Part shown: positions 7,882 to 16,968 of the stretch, one piece after another | How positions within the stretch are numbered: the first letter of the stretch is position 1 | Layout of the letters: every line of letters starts with the position of its first letter | Source of the DNA: Candidatus Methylopumilus planktonicus | GTDB taxonomy: Bacteria > Pseudomonadota > Gammaproteobacteria > Burkholderiales > Methylophilaceae | Direction of reading: 5' to 3' | Length of the DNA: 64,000 bases | Assembly: GCF_000981505.1 (NCBI RefSeq) | Contig: NZ_LN827929.1 | Location: forward strand, 682,001-746,000 | Program-made: the position numbers and the translations under genes | The notes under the pieces: model-generated | The model's database searches: none | Told to the model about the DNA's origin: nothing | Seen by the model: the letters and a program-made list of their open reading frames with translations, nothing else

Positions 7882-8637
7882 ATGTTCGGTATTATAGGTG
7901 GTACTGGCTTGGCTTCAATCCAAGAGCTAAAAGTTGTGAAGCGCGAGCTTATCAGAACCCCATACGGAGAGCCATCTCAACCACTTATTTTTGGAACTTT
8001 GTCAGGTAAAAATGTTGTTTTCTTAGCTCGCCATGGTTCAGGGCATACAATTCCACCTCATGAAATTAATTATCGCGCCAATATATGGGCATTACAATCA
8101 GTCGGTGTTGCAAAGATAATTTCAGTAGCAACAGTTGGTGTGATTGACGACAAAGTAAAGCCTGGGACTATCTGTATTCCCAATCAGATCATTGATTACA
8201 CTTATGGACGAAAAAATACTTATTTTGATGGCGCTGAAATGCCAGTAAAGCATATTGATTTTACTTATCCTTATGATGAACCTTTGAGAAAAGTTATTAT
8301 TAATATCGCTCAATCTTCTTTAAATACATTAATAGCTGATGGCGTATATGCGGCTGTTCAAGGCCCAAGATTAGAAACAGCCGCTGAAATTAATCGCCTT
8401 GAGAAGGATGGAGTAACTATAGTCGGCATGACTGGAATGCCAGAAGCTGTTCTAGCAAAAGAACTCAATATGGCTTATGCGGCTGTATGTCCTGTGGTTA
8501 ATCACGCCGCAGGAAGAGGGCAGAGTAAAGACGCTATTTCATTCTCTAGCATTAATGAGCTTTGTGATAATGATGTCTGCCGTTTAATGATGACGGATGT
8601 GGTTAAGTTGATTCAAGAAGTCGTTTTAAAAAATTAA
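7882..8637 (+). CDS. mtnP: S-methyl-5'-thioinosine/thioadenosine phosphorylase (PNP/MTAP family)
   Basis: Family-2 purine nucleoside phosphorylase: it cleaves methylthio-nucleosides to a base and methylthioribose-1-phosphate, salvaging the by-product of polyamine synthesis. Motifs are MFGIIGGTGL, TPYGEPSQPLIFG, ARHGSGHTIPPHEINYRAN and GMTGMPEAVLAKELNMAYA. In VVNHAAGRG an Asn stands where adenine-specific MTAPs have Asp; by family knowledge this points to 6-oxopurine use, so methylthioinosine is likelier than methylthioadenosine. A GTG at 7873 is in frame, but AGGTGAG fits as the Shine-Dalgarno of the ATG at 7882. The next gene starts directly after the stop. Confidence 0.88.
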   Translation: MFGIIGGTGLASIQELKVVKRELIRTPYGEPSQPLIFGTLSGKNVVFLARHGSGHTIPPHEINYRANIWALQSVGVAKIISVATVGVIDDKVKPGTICIPNQIIDYTYGRKNTYFDGAEMPVKHIDFTYPYDEPLRKVIINIAQSSLNTLIADGVYAAVQGPRLETAAEINRLEKDGVTIVGMTGMPEAVLAKELNMAYAAVCPVVNHAAGRGQSKDAISFSSINELCDNDVCRLMMTDVVKLIQEVVLKN

Positions 8638-9171
8638 ATGGCTATTAAACAGGTATTAAAAATGGGGGATCAGTTGCTCTTAAAAGTTGCAGAGCCAGTT
8701 CATGATTTTAAAAGCCAAGCTTTAAGAGATCTCATTGAGGATATGCAAGATACGATGCATGCTTTAAATGGAGCAGGTCTTGCAGCACCACAAATAGGTA
8801 TTAGCTTAAGGGTTGTTATCTTTGGCGTAGAAAAAACACCAAGGTACCCAGATGCGGAAGAGGTACCTTATACAATTTTAATTAATCCAACACTTATTTT
8901 AATTGATGATGAAACGGAAGAGGGTTGGGAGGGATGTCTTTCAGTTCCTGGCATGAGAGGAATAGTGCCAAGATTTAAAAAACTTCGCTATCAAGGTTAT
9001 GATTTGAATCACAATCCAATTGATCGCACAGTGAGTGACTTTCATGCGCGAGTTGTTCAGCATGAGTGTGATCATCTAGATGGCGTTCTTTATCCAATGA
9101 GAATTGAAGATTTGAGTAATTTTGGATTTTCTGACGTTTTATTCCCCGATTCAGACCTTCAAGATGATTAA
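8638..9171 (+). CDS. def: Peptide deformylase
   Basis: Removes the formyl group from nascent N-terminal Met. All three motifs are there: GAGLAAPQIG (45-54), EGCLSVPGMRG with the metal-binding Cys, and QHECDHLDG (141-149) with the two metal His and catalytic Glu. At 177 residues it is a normal def. The ATG directly follows the TAA of the upstream gene, so it is probably co-transcribed with the phosphorylase. It is not beside fmt here, so it could be one of two deformylase genes in the genome. Confidence 0.96.
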   Translation: MAIKQVLKMGDQLLLKVAEPVHDFKSQALRDLIEDMQDTMHALNGAGLAAPQIGISLRVVIFGVEKTPRYPDAEEVPYTILINPTLILIDDETEEGWEGCLSVPGMRGIVPRFKKLRYQGYDLNHNPIDRTVSDFHARVVQHECDHLDGVLYPMRIEDLSNFGFSDVLFPDSDLQDD

Positions 9172-9195
9172 AGGTTATGATAGAATTCACGCTCC

Positions 9196-9286
9196 GGAAG
9201 AGTGGCTGAGCGGTTTAAGGCAGCGGTCTTGAAAACCGTCGAGGGTTCATAGCCCTCCGTGAGTTCGAATCTCACCTCTTCCGCCA
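9196..9286 (+). tRNA. tRNA-Ser (anticodon TGA)
   Basis: A 91-base class II tRNA. The acceptor stem GGAAGAG (9196-9202) pairs with CTCTTCC (9276-9282), the discriminator is G9283, and CCA is encoded (9284-9286). The anticodon arm reads GCGGTCT-TGA-AAACCG, followed by the long variable arm GAGGGTTCATAGCCCTC and the T arm GTGAGTTCGAATCTCAC. The long variable arm and TGA anticodon assign serine. Confidence 0.97.
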
Positions 9287-9482
9287 TACATCTTTATTCT
9301 TATTCTGAGCGGCTCCGTTTTATTGGTAAATGATTAAAATCTTCTAGTTACCAATTAAATTCTATTTTTAGTATACTGAACTAAGATCTATCGAACTTGT
9401 CACACGTAAGTAATAATAGTATATTCAAATAGAAAATAACTAAGCCCGTTTTGCATTCATAGTAAAAATTGATTGGTTGAAG
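9287..9482 (+). other. AT-rich spacer after tRNA-Ser with an inverted repeat
   Basis: This is the longest gene-free stretch in the window. It holds ATTGGTAA (9322-9329) and its exact complement TTACCAAT (9348-9355) with an 18-base loop, and no T run after it, so it is not a clear terminator. No open reading frame with a ribosome site and no tRNA remnant was seen. Confidence 0.4.
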
Positions 9483-10808
9483 ATGAAAAAAATAGACGTA
9501 GTTATTATTGGTTCTGGAATAGCTGGAATAACAACAGCATATTACTTACAAAAAAATTTCCCTAATCTTAGTTATGTGATCATAGAAGCAAGAAGTGATC
9601 TTGGCGGAACTTGGGATCAGATGAAGTTCCCGGGGGTTCGTTCAGACACTGATATGTATACCTACGGTTTCAGCTTTAATCCTTGGCAGGGATCAATCGT
9701 AGCTCAAGGAAGAGACATTAAAGCCTATTTAACTGATACTGCAAAAAAGTTTAATATCAGAGAGCACATATTATTTGATACAAAGGTCACATCATTATCC
9801 TGGAGTGATAACCAGTGGACAGCAAGAACTAGCCGTAATGATTTCACCAGTAAATATGTTATTTGCTGCACTGGTTCGCGTGATTATACATCCCCTAATT
9901 TTCCCAAGTTTAAAGATGAAAACAAATACCAAGGAGAGATTGTACATACCCAAGATTGGGGTGATGTGGAGTTTAAAGGTAAAAGTGTAGCTATTATTGG
10001 AAGCGGGTGCACGGCTGTTACTATGGCACCGGCAATTGTAAAAGAAGCTAAGAAGGTAACATTAGTTCAACGAAGTGCTGCGTGGATTGTAAATGTAGAT
10101 GGTAAGGAAAAATCAACACGTCGCAATAAATCGTTTGAAACCTTAATGGATTATTTTCATAGCAGGCTTTTTAAAAAATCATATAAAAAAATGATTATAG
10201 CTCGCTACCCTTATTACAATAACACTAACATACCTTCGTATGATTACTGGGATCAACGGCCTGCTTGTAGCTTAGATAATGATTATTTTGATGCTGTAAA
10301 ACTAAGTAAAGTATCTGTAGAGCACCAAGAGATTAGTAATTTCGAAAAAAATGGTATTAAGTTAAAAAATGGAAAAGTTATTGAATGTGATCTTACCATT
10401 ATGGCTACAGGTCTTAATGCGCAATTGCTAGGCGGTATTGATATTTTAGTGAACGATAAAAAAATACATATGAATGATACGAGTTGGTACAGAGGGATGA
10501 TGTTTAGTGGGATACCAAATCTTTTTGCACATACTGGATATATCAATTTTAGCTGGACTGCTAGATGCGAAATAGTTAGTCAGCGTATTTGCCGAACACT
10601 CAAGTATATGGAGAAAAAAAGATTAGCGAGTTGCACTCCTAAATACGTAGGTAAAGAATCAAAGCCATCAATAGAAGCAAATTATGTATTGCGATCAGTA
10701 GACAAATTTCCTAGTCGAACTTATAAATTTTACAACTCAAATTACTACCTAGATTATCTAATTTTTAAATTGACAAGAATTAATGACGGAGCAGTAGATT
10801 TCAAATGA
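9483..10808 (+). CDS. Baeyer-Villiger-type flavin monooxygenase
   Basis: Class B flavoprotein monooxygenases use FAD and NADPH to put oxygen into ketones or onto S or N atoms. Seen: FAD-binding GSGIAG (10-15), GGTWDQMKFPGVRSDTDMY (the GGTW-YPG-like region of Baeyer-Villiger enzymes), a fingerprint-like YQGEIVHTQDWG (149-160; consensus starts with F and ends W-P/D), NADPH-binding GSGCTA (173-178), and IMATGLNA. At 442 residues it is at the short end of the family. The ATG at 9483 is preferred over the TTG at 9477; the ribosome site is weak for both. The substrate cannot be told from sequence; the adjacent metY hints at a sulfur compound. Confidence 0.78.
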   Translation: MKKIDVVIIGSGIAGITTAYYLQKNFPNLSYVIIEARSDLGGTWDQMKFPGVRSDTDMYTYGFSFNPWQGSIVAQGRDIKAYLTDTAKKFNIREHILFDTKVTSLSWSDNQWTARTSRNDFTSKYVICCTGSRDYTSPNFPKFKDENKYQGEIVHTQDWGDVEFKGKSVAIIGSGCTAVTMAPAIVKEAKKVTLVQRSAAWIVNVDGKEKSTRRNKSFETLMDYFHSRLFKKSYKKMIIARYPYYNNTNIPSYDYWDQRPACSLDNDYFDAVKLSKVSVEHQEISNFEKNGIKLKNGKVIECDLTIMATGLNAQLLGGIDILVNDKKIHMNDTSWYRGMMFSGIPNLFAHTGYINFSWTARCEIVSQRICRTLKYMEKKRLASCTPKYVGKESKPSIEANYVLRSVDKFPSRTYKFYNSNYYLDYLIFKLTRINDGAVDFK

Positions 10809-10827
10809 TAGTTAAATGGATACTCTT

Positions 10828-12105
10828 ATGAAACTCGAAACAATAGCGCTACATCATGGTTATGATTCAGATAAAAATGACCAAAAATCAGCAAACACCC
10901 CAATCTATCAAACCTCAGGGTTCACCATTGACGATACGCAGCATGGCGCAGACTTGTTTGACCTTAAGGTCGAAGGAAATATTTATTCAAGAATAGGTAA
11001 TCCTACGAATGATGTACTTGAAAAAAGAGTCGCGGCAATGGAAGGGGGTATTGGAGCACTGTCTCTCGCTTCTGGTATGGCTGCAATCACATATGCTATC
11101 CAGTGTATTGCAAGATCTGGGGATAATATTGTGAGTACCAATCAGCTATACGGAGGGACATACAACTGTTTTATGCATAGCTTTCCTAAGCAGGGTATTA
11201 CTGTGAAAATGGTTGATGGCGCAGATTTTAAGGGGTTAGATGAGGCAATAGATGAAAACACTAAGGCTATTTATTGCGAATCAATTGGCAATCCTTTAGG
11301 CAATATTATTGATTTAAAGAAGTTTGCAGAAATTGCGCATAAACATGGTATCCCCTTGATTGTCGATAATACTGTAGCCACACCGTATCTTTGCAGGCCT
11401 ATTGATTTTGGAGCAGACATTGTTATTCACTCCCTTACAAAATATATAGATGGTCATGGGGCGACGATTGGCGGAATCATTGTTGATTCGGGAAAATTTG
11501 ATTGGGTTAAAGAAGCAAAGAAATATCCAATGCTTAATGAACCAGACCCGTCTTACCATGGAGTTATATATACAGAACATTTTGGCCCTGCTGCCTTTAT
11601 TGCTTGTTGTCGGGTTGTTCCTTTAAGAGAATCAGGAGCCTGCTTGTCACCTCATAGCGCTTTTTTAATCATGCTAGGGCTTGAATCGTTGGGGGTAAGG
11701 ATGGAGCGACATTGCCAAAATGCGCTTGCGTTAGCCAAATACCTAGAAAAACACGAACGAGTGGAATGGGTAAATTATGCTGGTTTGCCTAACGATAAAT
11801 ATCATGATGTTTGTAAAAAAATAACGAATGGCCAGGCTTCAGGCATCATCAGTTTTGGTATTAAGGGTGGAAGTGAGGCAGCAGCTAGATTTATTGACGC
11901 ACTTCAAATAATTTTGAGAGTACTGAGTATGGGAGATGCTAAATCACTCGCATGCCATCCAGCATCAACCTTACATAGACAATTAACCCCAGAGCAAAAA
12001 GTTCTGGCTGGTGTTAGTGAAGATTTGATTAGAATTTCAGTAGGTATTGAGCATATTGATGACATCATTGGGGATGTTGAACAAGCAATTGAGGCTTCAA
12101 AGTAA
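10828..12105 (+). CDS. metY: O-acetylhomoserine sulfhydrylase (MetY)
   Basis: Cys/Met-metabolism PLP enzyme that makes homocysteine from O-acetylhomoserine and sulfide, or methionine directly from methanethiol. It starts MKLETIALHHGYDSD and continues TPIYQTSGFTIDDTQHGADLFDLKVEGNIYSRIGNPTND, the MetY signature. The PLP lysine is Lys205 in SLTKYIDGHGATIGG. The insert around residues 225-265 (YPMLNEPDPSYHGVIYTEHFGPAAF) separates it from MetB and MetZ. An ATG at 10816 would add four residues, but 10828 fits the family start. It lies close behind the flavoprotein gene and probably shares its transcript. Confidence 0.93.
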   Translation: MKLETIALHHGYDSDKNDQKSANTPIYQTSGFTIDDTQHGADLFDLKVEGNIYSRIGNPTNDVLEKRVAAMEGGIGALSLASGMAAITYAIQCIARSGDNIVSTNQLYGGTYNCFMHSFPKQGITVKMVDGADFKGLDEAIDENTKAIYCESIGNPLGNIIDLKKFAEIAHKHGIPLIVDNTVATPYLCRPIDFGADIVIHSLTKYIDGHGATIGGIIVDSGKFDWVKEAKKYPMLNEPDPSYHGVIYTEHFGPAAFIACCRVVPLRESGACLSPHSAFLIMLGLESLGVRMERHCQNALALAKYLEKHERVEWVNYAGLPNDKYHDVCKKITNGQASGIISFGIKGGSEAAARFIDALQIILRVLSMGDAKSLACHPASTLHRQLTPEQKVLAGVSEDLIRISVGIEHIDDIIGDVEQAIEASK

Positions 12106-12168
12106 TAGCACTCCTTGATGTTCTATATTCTTAGTTAGGGTAAGTCGTCTTCCGCTATTTATTTCAAC

Positions 12169-14361
12169 CTAATCTACTTCAAATCTGTTCTTAATAGCTT
12201 TATCATAAACTCCCAGAGATGATTTATACATAATGTCTAGCGTAAAAGGCCTGTGTATATTTTTCTTTTGTTTTGTATTGGTAGTTTTCATAGTCTTTAA
12301 CATTGCTTTTGATAAGAGTTCTGGACTCTTAGGTTTTGTTAATAGAGCTCTTTTGTAGTTCCTGAGAGTTTCTGGAATACCTCCGACAGGACAGCTAATA
12401 ATAGACAGGCCAACAGACATTGCTTGCAACAATGCTTGAGGAACGCCTTCATTTGCATAGCTTGGCAACACAAAACAATCCATAGCTTGCAAGTAGGGTA
12501 CGATATTTTGAATATCACCAATAAATTTTATGTTATCAGGGTAATAAGAAGTTTTAGCCAGTTTTTTACAATTTTCCATTTGTGGACCATCGCCTATTAT
12601 GATTAACGTACACAATGGATTTTTTAATAGATTAAAAGCTTCTATTAAATCGCTGTGTCCCTTCCATGATCTTAATGTTGCCGCAATACCAAAGATGAAA
12701 TGTTTCTGCGGAAGTTTTAGTAATTTTCTTTGTTTTAATTTATTTCCAGGCACAAATATATCAGTATCAATACCTGTAGGGACAGAGGTAGTAGGGGCGT
12801 GAACAAACTTATCGCGAGTTAAATCATCTTTGATAGATTCGCTCGTTGTCATGATCGATTCGCAACCTTTGTTATAAAGCCATTTGGAAGATAGATTTCT
12901 ATGCACATGAGTACTTATATGTCTCGTTCTTACAATTGCGGGTTTTATATTTAAGGTTAATCGAGCTAAAGCTGAAAGCCAATGATCAGTACTTGAATGA
13001 CAAGAAATAACGTCTGGCCTCTCTTCCTTGATAAGCTTCCTTAAAGAGAACAAATCAGCAAGTCTCTTTTTTTGAAGATTAATACCATCACACTTTACAC
13101 CGTAAAGGGGTGCTCGTTTTGCAATCATGCTATTTTTATCTGCGGCGATAATGACTTCATGCCCGTATTTAGAATATATCTTTGCTTCCGTAAGCACTCG
13201 AATTTCTTGACCACCCCAGCCTAAGGAAGATTCTGTATGTAAAACTTTTATTTTTTTATTTTTTAATAATTCATTGTATAAATGAAACCATTCTTTGTTT
13301 TTACTTTTTATTTCAAACGTCTTAGCAGCTTTTAAAGCATTTTTTGAAAATAATTTTCTTTTCTCCCATGCTTTAATTAAAGCATCAGCAATACTGTGTT
13401 TATTCTTTTTGCAAATGACACCAGCAAGATTTTTTTCAATGTGAGGAGCTAAGCCAACATCTTTTGTTAATACAATAGGTAGTCCGCAACATAGCGCCTC
13501 AAGCGCTGCATTCGGAAAGCTGTCATAGAGAGAGGGCAGGCAAAATATATCTGCTGCATCTAAATATTTTTGGATATTATTTTGGGGTCCAGTCACAAGA
13601 ATATTATGGCCGCGAGCTAGATCTCTTAATTGATTTATTTTCTTATCTTGACCTACAATGATGGCTTGAAATTTTGGTAGTAATTTAGTGGCTGCAACAA
13701 TTTCAAAAGCACCCTTTCTTTCAAAACCTGAGCCAACAAAAAGTACTACAGGTAATTTGGGGTTAAGCGATAATTGTTTTTTAGATGCTTCTTTCTTTGA
13801 AGCCGTTGCGGGGTGAAATGACCTTGTATCAATACCATTTTCAATCACTTTAATCCGTGATTCCGGTACTTTGTAGTAATTACATAATTCTTTTTTAACA
13901 AGATCGCTATTTGCGACATAAAAAAGATTTTTGTCTTCAGACATCTCTTTTTCGATACGAATAATTTTTTGATGGTAGGGGTCTATGGAAAGCCACGCTT
14001 TTTTATACCAAGGGCTAATTTCTTTTAATCTATCGATCCAAGCTGCATGAATGCCATCTCCTAATCTATATATATCCACCCCTGTAAGTCTCTCGTGAGA
14101 CTGAATGAGGTCGAAATTATTCAGAGCAATAATTTTTCTAACTGATTTTTGGAATCTTATAAATTTAGTGAATCTAAATAAGCCATGGGACTTGGCTTCT
14201 ATCCACTGAATATTTTTTGATTGATGAGCATTTCGCTTCCAAAGCTCAGAAATGATAAAAAAATTAATGCCAAGCTGACTTAAACCAGACGATGCTCTCA
14301 GGATAAAATTTTCTGCGCCACCAAAGGCTGTAAACTTTCGTCTAATAATTGCTATTTTCAT
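12169..14361 (-). CDS. Two GT4 glycosyltransferases fused in one frame
   Basis: A 730-residue protein made of two complete GT-B glycosyltransferases. The N-terminal half (1 to about 367) is WaaG-like: MKIAIIRRKFTAFGGAENF, VIENGIDTRSFHP, and YDSFPNAALEALCCGLPIV. The second half (about 369-730) starts IKVLHTESSLGWGGQE, the usual opening of another GT4 enzyme, and has VPTGIDTDIF, GIAATLRSWKGH and NEGVPQALLQAMSVG. In that last motif the second Glu of the EX7E pair reads Gln, which may be normal in this subfamily. No secretion signal; both halves should be cytoplasmic, probably in LPS core or surface glycan assembly. A TATAAT for its own promoter is at 14388-14393. Confidence 0.88.
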   Translation of the reverse strand: MKIAIIRRKFTAFGGAENFILRASSGLSQLGINFFIISELWKRNAHQSKNIQWIEAKSHGLFRFTKFIRFQKSVRKIIALNNFDLIQSHERLTGVDIYRLGDGIHAAWIDRLKEISPWYKKAWLSIDPYHQKIIRIEKEMSEDKNLFYVANSDLVKKELCNYYKVPESRIKVIENGIDTRSFHPATASKKEASKKQLSLNPKLPVVLFVGSGFERKGAFEIVAATKLLPKFQAIIVGQDKKINQLRDLARGHNILVTGPQNNIQKYLDAADIFCLPSLYDSFPNAALEALCCGLPIVLTKDVGLAPHIEKNLAGVICKKNKHSIADALIKAWEKRKLFSKNALKAAKTFEIKSKNKEWFHLYNELLKNKKIKVLHTESSLGWGGQEIRVLTEAKIYSKYGHEVIIAADKNSMIAKRAPLYGVKCDGINLQKKRLADLFSLRKLIKEERPDVISCHSSTDHWLSALARLTLNIKPAIVRTRHISTHVHRNLSSKWLYNKGCESIMTTSESIKDDLTRDKFVHAPTTSVPTGIDTDIFVPGNKLKQRKLLKLPQKHFIFGIAATLRSWKGHSDLIEAFNLLKNPLCTLIIIGDGPQMENCKKLAKTSYYPDNIKFIGDIQNIVPYLQAMDCFVLPSYANEGVPQALLQAMSVGLSIISCPVGGIPETLRNYKRALLTKPKSPELLSKAMLKTMKTTNTKQKKNIHRPFTLDIMYKSSLGVYDKAIKNRFEVD

Positions 14362-14387
14362 ATGACAATATCGTATGTAGAAATTGG

Positions 14388-14393
14388 ATTATA
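14388..14393 (-). promoter_or_regulatory. -10 element of the double glycosyltransferase gene
   Basis: On the minus strand TATAAT lies about 27 bases before the ATG at 14361, inside the 45-base gap after glnD. No convincing -35 hexamer was found; it would fall in the last codons of glnD. Confidence 0.4.
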
Positions 14394-14406
14394 CGTGATT
14401 GAGATC

Positions 14407-16965
14407 TCACGCTATGACAGCTTTTAATTTTTCAACTAAATCATTTATCTTATTTTGATTCATTTTCAAGTTATTTTTGTATGCGACTAAGAATGTATCT
14501 TCAGCTCGCGATCCCAGTGTGTTTATTTTTGCTTGATTGATAGATATATCCTCTTTTGATAATTGGTCAGATATTAGGCTCAAAAGTCCACTCCTATCAT
14601 CTGTAATAATATCCAACTGGTAAATAGGAGACTGTTCAACTTGAGAAATCGAAATTTTTGTATCAAAAGTGTGGTGTGTTGCTTGTCGGCTTCTTTCCGA
14701 AAGTTTTGTTGGTTTAGTTTCTTTGCTATTTTCTAATCGACTTATTAATTCTTTTTCTATAAATTTAAATAAGCCTTCGTAACTTACATTTTTTGGATTC
14801 GCATCAAGCAAATCGAAAAGATTGAGGGCATAATTATGCTGAGTTGTGAATATCTTCGCTGCTACTATGTTATATCCGATTTCGTCAAAAAAATTGCAGG
14901 TCTTGTTAAAAATATGCATTGTATTTTTTTGATAAATAAGAACCTCAATACCTTCGCCATTTGAGCGATGTCTAACGCGTATGATAGGTTTTTTTGGTGT
15001 TGGATGAGTAAACAATAGCCTTGTTTGCCATGCAATTTCTTCTTCTGTATATTTGTAAAAATAGTTCCCACCAAAACTCTCCCAAAGCCCTTTGTAGTGA
15101 TGATCATTGATATTATATGTATTGAGTATTAAAGCTGCTTTTTCCTTCCGTTTTACAATTGAATCTTCATGGGATAAGTTGTCATGTTCTAAATGATTGA
15201 GTGTATATTTAAAAAGATTTTTAAGAAGGGTGGCTTTCCACTGGTTCCAAACATACGGGCTTGTAGCTCTTATATCGGCAACTGTTAATAGATAAAGTGA
15301 AGTTAAATTTTCTTTATTGACAACTTTTCTTGCAAATTCTTCAATAACTCTCGGATCTGACAAATCTAATTTTTGCGCTGTGTGAGACATCATCAGATGT
15401 GATTTGACTAACCATTCGATGAGCGCCTCATCATGTATTGGCAAATGATTAAGTTTTGAAAATTCACTAACATCTTTAGCCCCAAGGTCGGAATGGTCCC
15501 CACCTCTTCCTTTTGCAATATCATGAAATAGCGCAGCAAGGTAAAGAATATGTTTATGCGGGTAATTTTTAAATAAATCATAGCAATCGGGAAACTCATG
15601 TTTCAACTCATCTTTTGCGAACCTTCTTAAATTTTGAATGACATTGAGGATATGTTCATCAACAGTATAAATATGGAATAAATCATGCTGCATTTGACTG
15701 ACTATTTTTCCAAATGCAGGAATATATGCGCCAATTAGATTACATTTATTCATGATTCGAAGCGATCGGTTGACCTTATCATTTGACTTTAGGATGGATA
15801 AAAACTTTTCTTGCTGACTCTTATCTTTTCGAAATACTTGGTTTATTTTATTTGCTGCATCGCTGAGGAGGCAGAGAAGGTTCGGACCTAATGATTTCAG
15901 GAGTTTATATTTTTGAAAGATAATGAATACATCAAAAATATATGGCGTTATATCTTTATTTTGAAATGTGGGATTTATTTCAAGATAATCATCTTTTATA
16001 ATTAATAATTTACTATCAGTAATTTTAGTTGTGTTCTTAGTATCTTTTGGATTAAGTTTTTTTAAGAGCACTTCGTTAATGAAAGTTGTAAAATTAATTG
16101 CCTCATAAACATCCTTCATAAATAATTCACTTCTCTTCTTATGAGTAGTTTTTTTGTATTTTAATAGTAATGCCAACTCATTTTGATAGTCAAAAAGCAG
16201 CCTATCTTCACTTTGTTTTGCAGTGACATGAAGAAGGATTCTCAAATTCTTAAAAAAGATATCGGTTTTAATAAGTTTCTGATAATTTTTCTTATCAAGA
16301 TATTTTTTTTGATTCAACTTTTCTGGTGTAAATCTTTTAGTACAGCTTTTGCCTATCCATTGAATCATCTGAAGATCCCTTAGGCCTCCAGGACTTTCTT
16401 TTATATTTGGTTCTAATTGGTATGCAGACTGATTATATTTTTGATGGCGACGGTCCTGTTCTTTTAACTTGCCTTGATAAAAATGTTCAGGAATAAGTGT
16501 GTCATTTATAATCTTTTGTAAGTTTTTATAAAGAACTTTATCGCCATTAAGATACCTGCTCTCCAAGAGGTTTGTTTGTACTGTGATGTCCCTTTTAACT
16601 TCAATTTTTGTTTCGTTAATACTTCTGACGCTGTGACCGATTCGTAAGCCAAGATCCCATATCAAACTAATAAACTGTTCAATTTTTTGACTTAGGTGTT
16701 TGTTGCGACTCTTTGGGATTAATATTAGTAAATCAACATCCGAATATGGGAAAAGTTCTTGGCGACCATAACCTCCGCAAGCTACGAGAGATGCGGTATT
16801 GCCGAATTGAAGATCTTTCCAAATTTTACTTAAAGTTTTATCAATAAGCTGTGAGTGATTTTGGAGGTAGGAAAGACCATCTCTTTTTTTTAAGAATATT
16901 TTAATGAGATTTAACTCATTTAAAGCCAATTCTTTTTTAAAGCTGAGTATTTCTTTTTGAATCAA
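14407..16965 (-). CDS. glnD: [Protein-PII] uridylyltransferase/uridylyl-removing enzyme
   Basis: GlnD senses glutamine and adds or removes UMP on PII, setting nitrogen control. Domains in order: nucleotidyltransferase (GGYGRQELFPYSDVDLLIL near 65-85), the PII-uridylyltransferase helical domain (ESPGGLRDLQMIQWI), an HD domain (AALFHDIAKGRGGDHSDLGA, near 475-495) for UMP removal, and two C-terminal ACT domains for glutamine (the last with TDDRSGLLSLISDQLSKEDISINQAKI). At 852 residues it is complete. It sits three bases after map on the same strand; map-glnD next to divergent rpsB-tsf is common in Proteobacteria. Confidence 0.97.
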   Translation of the reverse strand: MIQKEILSFKKELALNELNLIKIFLKKRDGLSYLQNHSQLIDKTLSKIWKDLQFGNTASLVACGGYGRQELFPYSDVDLLILIPKSRNKHLSQKIEQFISLIWDLGLRIGHSVRSINETKIEVKRDITVQTNLLESRYLNGDKVLYKNLQKIINDTLIPEHFYQGKLKEQDRRHQKYNQSAYQLEPNIKESPGGLRDLQMIQWIGKSCTKRFTPEKLNQKKYLDKKNYQKLIKTDIFFKNLRILLHVTAKQSEDRLLFDYQNELALLLKYKKTTHKKRSELFMKDVYEAINFTTFINEVLLKKLNPKDTKNTTKITDSKLLIIKDDYLEINPTFQNKDITPYIFDVFIIFQKYKLLKSLGPNLLCLLSDAANKINQVFRKDKSQQEKFLSILKSNDKVNRSLRIMNKCNLIGAYIPAFGKIVSQMQHDLFHIYTVDEHILNVIQNLRRFAKDELKHEFPDCYDLFKNYPHKHILYLAALFHDIAKGRGGDHSDLGAKDVSEFSKLNHLPIHDEALIEWLVKSHLMMSHTAQKLDLSDPRVIEEFARKVVNKENLTSLYLLTVADIRATSPYVWNQWKATLLKNLFKYTLNHLEHDNLSHEDSIVKRKEKAALILNTYNINDHHYKGLWESFGGNYFYKYTEEEIAWQTRLLFTHPTPKKPIIRVRHRSNGEGIEVLIYQKNTMHIFNKTCNFFDEIGYNIVAAKIFTTQHNYALNLFDLLDANPKNVSYEGLFKFIEKELISRLENSKETKPTKLSERSRQATHHTFDTKISISQVEQSPIYQLDIITDDRSGLLSLISDQLSKEDISINQAKINTLGSRAEDTFLVAYKNNLKMNQNKINDLVEKLKAVIA

Positions 16966-16968
16966 GAT

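Noticed and set aside
9191..12168. Integrative element at tRNA-Ser
   Set aside because: No integrase, no transposase and no repeated copy of the tRNA 3' end was seen; only the context hints at transfer.
12400..12450. Second Glu of EX7E missing (Gln) in the second glycosyltransferase half as proof of inactivity
   Set aside because: I recall VPQALLQAM-type motifs in other GT4 proteins, so this could be normal for the subfamily; not counted as a loss.
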